Both the position numbers and the translations under genes were made by a program. The notes beneath the pieces are model-generated. The model saw only the letters and a list, made by a program, of their open reading frames with translations. It did not search any database and was not told where the DNA came from. From an uncultured Sulfitobacter sp. (lineage in GTDB: Bacteria; Pseudomonadota; Alphaproteobacteria; Rhodobacterales; Rhodobacteraceae), in NCBI GenBank assembly GCA_905182645.1, contig CAJJCJ010000005.1, positions 62,001 through 126,000 of the forward strand: DNA of 64,000 nucleotides, in the 5' to 3' direction. How positions within the stretch are numbered: the stretch's first letter is position 1; the number at the start of each line of letters is the position of its first letter. Positions 60,171-64,000 of this stretch are shown piece after piece.

Positions 60171-61487
60171 ATGATGAAACGATTTTTGATTGCTCTGGTG
60201 GTGCTTATGCTGGCCGGACCTGTGGTGGCCCAAAGCGGGCCGTTGCGCCTGACGATCACTGATGGTGTGATTGAGCCGCTGCCTTTTGCGGTCCCTAGTT
60301 TTGAGCCTGAAAATGCCGAGGCCGCCCAAGTGGCAGCCGATATAACCCGTCTTGTGGCGCTGGATTTGTCCGGCACTGGGTTGTTTCGTGAAATTCCTGC
60401 ATCTGCGTTCATCAGTGCCCACAGCAGTTTTGCCCAGACCGTTGCCTACCCTGATTGGCGTGCGATTAATGCGCAGGCTATGATCAGCGGTGCTGTCACC
60501 GTGTCGGGCAATCAGTTGATCGTAAAATTCCGTTTATATGACGTGTTTTCTGGCACCGAAATGGGCGGCGGGTTGCAATTTGCAGGCACTGTCGATGGAT
60601 GGCGTCGCATGGCCCATAAGGTGGCTGATGCCGCTTATAGACGTATCACGGGCGAGGGCGGTTATTTTGATAGCCGCATTGTGTTCGTGTCTGAAAGCGG
60701 CCCCAAGGATAATCGTCAAAAGCGCCTTGCGATCATGGATTTTGATGGCGCGAATATGCAGTTTTTGACTGATAGTTCAGCATTGGTTTTGGCCCCAAGG
60801 TTTTCACCAACAGGTGACCGCGTGCTATATACCAGCTTTGCCTCCGGATCTCCGCGCATCAATGTGCTGGATGTGACATCTGTTGGCACCCGCCAGTTGC
60901 AGACAGCCGACGGCGAAATGGCGTTTAGCCCGCGGTTTTCGCGGGATGGTACGCAGGTCATTTATAGCCTTGCCAATGGCGGCAACACTGACATTTATCG
61001 TGGCGATATTGCGAGCGGTGCCAGCACGCGTCTGACGTCAGCGCCGTCAATTGAAACCGCCCCAAGCCTGTCGCCTGATGGCAGCCAGATCGTGTTTGAA
61101 AGCGACAGATCAGGCACGCAGCAGATGTATATTATGTCCGCCAATGGCGGCGATGCCCGCCGGATTTCATTTGGTGACGGTCGTTATGCCACGCCTGTGT
61201 GGTCCCCGCGTGGTGATCTGATTGCGTTCACCAAGCAGAATGCCGGTCGGTTCCATATCGGTGTGATGCGTACAGATGGATCCGAAGAGCGTTTGTTGAC
61301 GTCGTCATTCTTGGATGAGGGCCCAACGTGGTCCCCCAATGGTCGTGTCATCATGTTTATGCGTGAAACGCAGGGTGCTGGCGGCACGTCGTCGCTGTAT
61401 TCTGTGGATGTGTCTGGCCGGAACTTAAAGCCCGTGCCATTGCCAAACGGCGCGTCTGATCCATCTTGGGGACCGCTACAGCCGTAA
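60171..61487 (+). CDS. tolB: Tol-Pal system beta-propeller protein TolB
   Basis: [18 protein letters not shown]; repeated propeller motifs [50 protein letters not shown]. Confidence 0.97.
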   Translation: MMKRFLIALVVLMLAGPVVAQSGPLRLTITDGVIEPLPFAVPSFEPENAEAAQVAADITRLVALDLSGTGLFREIPASAFISAHSSFAQTVAYPDWRAINAQAMISGAVTVSGNQLIVKFRLYDVFSGTEMGGGLQFAGTVDGWRRMAHKVADAAYRRITGEGGYFDSRIVFVSESGPKDNRQKRLAIMDFDGANMQFLTDSSALVLAPRFSPTGDRVLYTSFASGSPRINVLDVTSVGTRQLQTADGEMAFSPRFSRDGTQVIYSLANGGNTDIYRGDIASGASTRLTSAPSIETAPSLSPDGSQIVFESDRSGTQQMYIMSANGGDARRISFGDGRYATPVWSPRGDLIAFTKQNAGRFHIGVMRTDGSEERLLTSSFLDEGPTWSPNGRVIMFMRETQGAGGTSSLYSVDVSGRNLKPVPLPNGASDPSWGPLQP

Positions 61488-61563
61488 TAACGTGTTATTT
61501 CCACGCCGCGTATATCTATGATATTGTCCGGCAAAAGAGCAGATAAGAATAGGATACCCACTT

Positions 61564-62052
61564 ATGACAATTCTACCAAAAATCGCCCTTATGGGCCTGA
61601 TTGTGATTACCGCAGGATGTACGAACCCCGACCGTTTTACGGCAGGCGCGAATGACGCCGCCCAAGCGGGCGTTAATGACCCGACCAGCCCTTTGTTTTT
61701 CAACCAGACGATAGGTGATCGCGTGTTGTTCGCAGTTGATACGTCGACTTTGACCGACGAAGGCAAAGCAATTCTGGATGGTCAGGTTGGTTGGTTACAG
61801 TCCAATGCCGATTATTTGGCGATCATCGAAGGACACGCCGATGAGCAGGGAACGCGCGAATACAACATTAGCCTTGGGTTCCGCCGTTCGAATGCTGTTC
61901 GCGAATATCTGGTGTCCAAAGGTGTGCCTGCGACCCGTTTGCGCGCAACTAGCTATGGCAAGGAACGCCCAATTCAGGTCTGTTCACAAGAAAGCTGTTA
62001 TGCTTCAAACCGCCGTGCTGTCACGGTGATTTCTCTCGCTTCGCTAAGCTAA
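61564..62052 (+). CDS. pal: Peptidoglycan-associated lipoprotein Pal
   Basis: Lipobox VITAGC; OmpA-like YLAIIEGHADEQGTREYNISLGFRRSNAVREYLVSKGV. Confidence 0.96.
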   Translation: MTILPKIALMGLIVITAGCTNPDRFTAGANDAAQAGVNDPTSPLFFNQTIGDRVLFAVDTSTLTDEGKAILDGQVGWLQSNADYLAIIEGHADEQGTREYNISLGFRRSNAVREYLVSKGVPATRLRATSYGKERPIQVCSQESCYASNRRAVTVISLASLS

Positions 62053-62083
62053 GGACGCCAGCATGCTGCACCGGATTGCACTG

Positions 62084-62884
62084 ATTATTGCCCTTGGGTT
62101 TGCTGCCCCTGCGGCGGCCGTCGCCCAAGACCAGACGCTGGCCGATATTCGCCAACAACTGACGGGCCTTTATGTGGATCTGCAAAGGTTGCGCGTTGAG
62201 CTTTCGACGACGGGCGCTTTGACGATTGGGGCTGTTGGCAATACGCCGCTGGACCGATTGAACGGGATCGAGGCAGAGTTGCAGCGACTGACATCCAAGA
62301 CCGAGGAATTGGAGTTTCGCGTCAACCGGATCACGGTTGATGGCACCAATCGTATCGGTGATCTTGAGTTCCGCCTTTGCGAGCTGGAAACTGGGTGCGA
62401 CATTGCCAGCCTTGGTGACACCCCAAGCCTTGGCGGTGTTGATAGCGCCGACAGTGTTCCGACGCCGCAGATTGCCCCATCTAACACGGGCCCCGCATTG
62501 GCTATTGGCGAAGCAGAAGATATTGAGCGGGCGCAGGAGGCGCTCGCGGCAGGTGACTTTCGCAGCGCCGCTGATCAGCTTGCGACCTTTAGCACGTCCT
62601 ATCCAGGTTCTCCGATAGCGGCTGAGGCTGCGTATCTGCGTGGCGAGGCGTTGGAGGGTTTGGGCGAGATGACGAATGCGGCGCGTGCATATCTTGAGGC
62701 GTTTTCCACAAGCCCTGAGGGTGGGAAAGCCCCTGATGCGTTGTTCAAGCTTGGATTTTCGCTTGGGGCGATTGGCCAGACGCAGGACGCTTGTGTGACC
62801 TTGGCTGAAGTTGGCGTGCGGTTCCCGTCTGCGCCTGCAACCGGTGACGCCGTCCAAGCAATGGCGCGTCTTGGATGCAATTAA
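62084..62884 (+). CDS. ybgF: Cell division coordinator CpoB / YbgF (start approximate; ORF begins at 62063)
   Basis: Signal peptide, coiled-coil region, C-terminal TPR domain (AQEALAAGDFRSAADQLATFSTSYPGSPIAAEAAYLRGEAL); follows pal. Confidence 0.85.
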   Translation: MIALGFAAPAAAVAQDQTLADIRQQLTGLYVDLQRLRVELSTTGALTIGAVGNTPLDRLNGIEAELQRLTSKTEELEFRVNRITVDGTNRIGDLEFRLCELETGCDIASLGDTPSLGGVDSADSVPTPQIAPSNTGPALAIGEAEDIERAQEALAAGDFRSAADQLATFSTSYPGSPIAAEAAYLRGEALEGLGEMTNAARAYLEAFSTSPEGGKAPDALFKLGFSLGAIGQTQDACVTLAEVGVRFPSAPATGDAVQAMARLGCN

Positions 62885-64000
62885 GCCCGCCTGCGGGTGA
62901 TGATATCCGGCTTGTTCATTGGGTCGGAAAAGCGTTTCCAACCCGTCCCGCCAAAATTGGTATCGCCGTGTCTGGCGGTGGCGACAGCATGGCGCTTTTG
63001 CATTTGTATGCCCGCTGGTCAGCCCAAACGGGGCACCCAATTGCGGCTGTGACTGTTGATCATGGCCTGCGTGATGGGTCTGACCGCGAGGCGGCGGGGG
63101 TTGCTGCGTTTTGTGCCAAGGCCGGCATCCCGCATGATACATTGCTTTGGAATAACTGGGATGGGCATGGCAATTTGCAGGCCGCTGCCCGTGATGCCCG
63201 TTACCACCTGATGGCCGAATGGGCGCGCCGCAATGACGTCAGCGGGATCGCTCTTGGGCATACGATGAACGATGGTGCCGAGACGTTTTTGATGCGCCTG
63301 TCGCGCAAGGCGGGCGTTGATGGTCTGTCCGCGATGGACCGTGTTTTTGATCGCAATGGGCTGACTTATGCCCGCCCTTTGTGGATGTGTACGCGGGCCG
63401 AGCTGCGCGATTACTTGACCCGCAATGACGTCAGTTGGGTTGATGACCCCAGCAATGACGACGTGGACTTTGAACGTATCCGCGTGCGCAAGGCCATGGT
63501 CGCGCTGGACGAATTGGGATTACGTACGGATGCATTACAACATGCGGGCACTGCGCTGCGCCAAGCGCGTGATGCATTGGACCACTATACTAGTATTGAG
63601 GCCGCGAGGCATGTCGTGGCGGGCACTGGTGATCTAATTTTGCCATTAAAGCCTGATGTGCCTGACGAAATTGCGCGTCGTTTGCGCAGCAAAGTTATTC
63701 AGTGGGTTGGCCGGTTGCCGTATCCGCCCCGCGCGTCCGCAATGCAGCACCTGATGGATGGGCTGTCGTTGGAGGGCACGCATACGCTTGGCGGCTGTAT
63801 TGTGACGGTCAAAGACGGACAAATGCGGGTGATGCGCGAGGCGAACGCTGTGCGGCAGATGAAATGTCTGACGACTGAAATTTGGGATGGGCGCTGGGTG
63901 CTGGATGGTCCGCATGAGGACGATCTGCATATCGCGGCGCTGGGTGAGGGAATTGCGGATTGCCCTGATTGGCGTAGTGCCGGATTGCCCCGATTGTCGT
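62875..64000 (+). CDS. tilS: tRNA(Ile)-lysidine synthase TilS (3' end outside window; absent from the ORF track because it is open)
   Basis: Frame 1 manual translation: MQLSPPAGDDIRLVHWVGKAFPTRPAKIGIAVSGGGDSMALLHLYARWS...VTVDHGLRDGSDREA...ALGHTMNDGAETFLMRL; PP-loop SGGGDS. Confidence 0.93.
   Translation, partial: MQLSPPAGDDIRLVHWVGKAFPTRPAKIGIAVSGGGDSMALLHLYARWSAQTGHPIAAVTVDHGLRDGSDREAAGVAAFCAKAGIPHDTLLWNNWDGHGNLQAAARDARYHLMAEWARRNDVSGIALGHTMNDGAETFLMRLSRKAGVDGLSAMDRVFDRNGLTYARPLWMCTRAELRDYLTRNDVSWVDDPSNDDVDFERIRVRKAMVALDELGLRTDALQHAGTALRQARDALDHYTSIEAARHVVAGTGDLILPLKPDVPDEIARRLRSKVIQWVGRLPYPPRASAMQHLMDGLSLEGTHTLGGCIVTVKDGQMRVMREANAVRQMKCLTTEIWDGRWVLDGPHEDDLHIAALGEGIADCPDWRSAGLPRLS

Noticed and set aside
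62021-63142. 373-aa minus-strand ORF opposite ybgF and tilS
   Set aside because: Antisense to clear CpoB/YbgF and TilS reading frames; no recognisable domain.
1-64000. CRISPR array, prophage, intact IS element, tRNA or rRNA
   Set aside because: No regularly spaced repeats, phage structural genes, transposase ORFs or cloverleaf-like sequences were recognised by eye; xerC is the chromosomal type beside DUF484. A tRNAscan/ISfinder run would be needed for certainty.

Overview
The window is a roughly 56% GC (estimated by eye) alphaproteobacterial chromosome segment, most likely Rhodobacteraceae/Roseobacter group. That placement is inferred from gene content, not from a search. Order from left to right: (1) the end of a sox thiosulfate-oxidation operon (soxY 3' end, soxZABCD) with DsrE and DUF302 proteins; (2) hemA (ALA synthase), an isoprenylcysteine methyltransferase-like protein, a periplasmic rhodanese and two MBL-fold hydrolases; (3) a split, divergent cytochrome c maturation block (ccmC-ccmD on minus, ccmEFGHI on plus) with a small ccoS that the ORF track misses; (4) an AGAT-like amidinotransferase / ChrR-like cupin / FAD amine oxidase trio; (5) a decayed patch with an LpxR-like gene carrying two in-frame stops and a heavily frameshifted Hint-domain gene; (6) a divergent catabolic locus with PLP ammonia-lyase, M24 peptidase, Asp/Glu racemase-like protein and rhodanese on minus, and ProXWV-type ABC transporter, FAD oxidoreductase, SDR epimerase and OYE-family reductase on plus; (7) rpsD, a frameshifted hisC, tyrA, an extensin-like gene, ileS, an ogt interrupted by a stop codon, pcs, xerC, DUF484, fsa and priA; (8) a truncated molybdopterin oxidoreductase remnant next to an intact diheme cytochrome; (9) MFS, prmA, DUF1127, ruvCAB, ybgC-tolQRAB-pal-ybgF and the start of tilS. 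The most notable points are the disrupted genes (lpxR-like, Hint, hisC, ogt, iorB-like), an MBL protein whose HxHxDH motif reads NGQGHA, the divergent betaine-type transporter/PLP-lyase locus, the stray ccoS, a 26-bp palindrome joining the ileS stop to the ogt start, and an 11-bp tandem repeat that appears at two distant intergenic sites. I found no tRNA, rRNA, CRISPR array or intact transposase.
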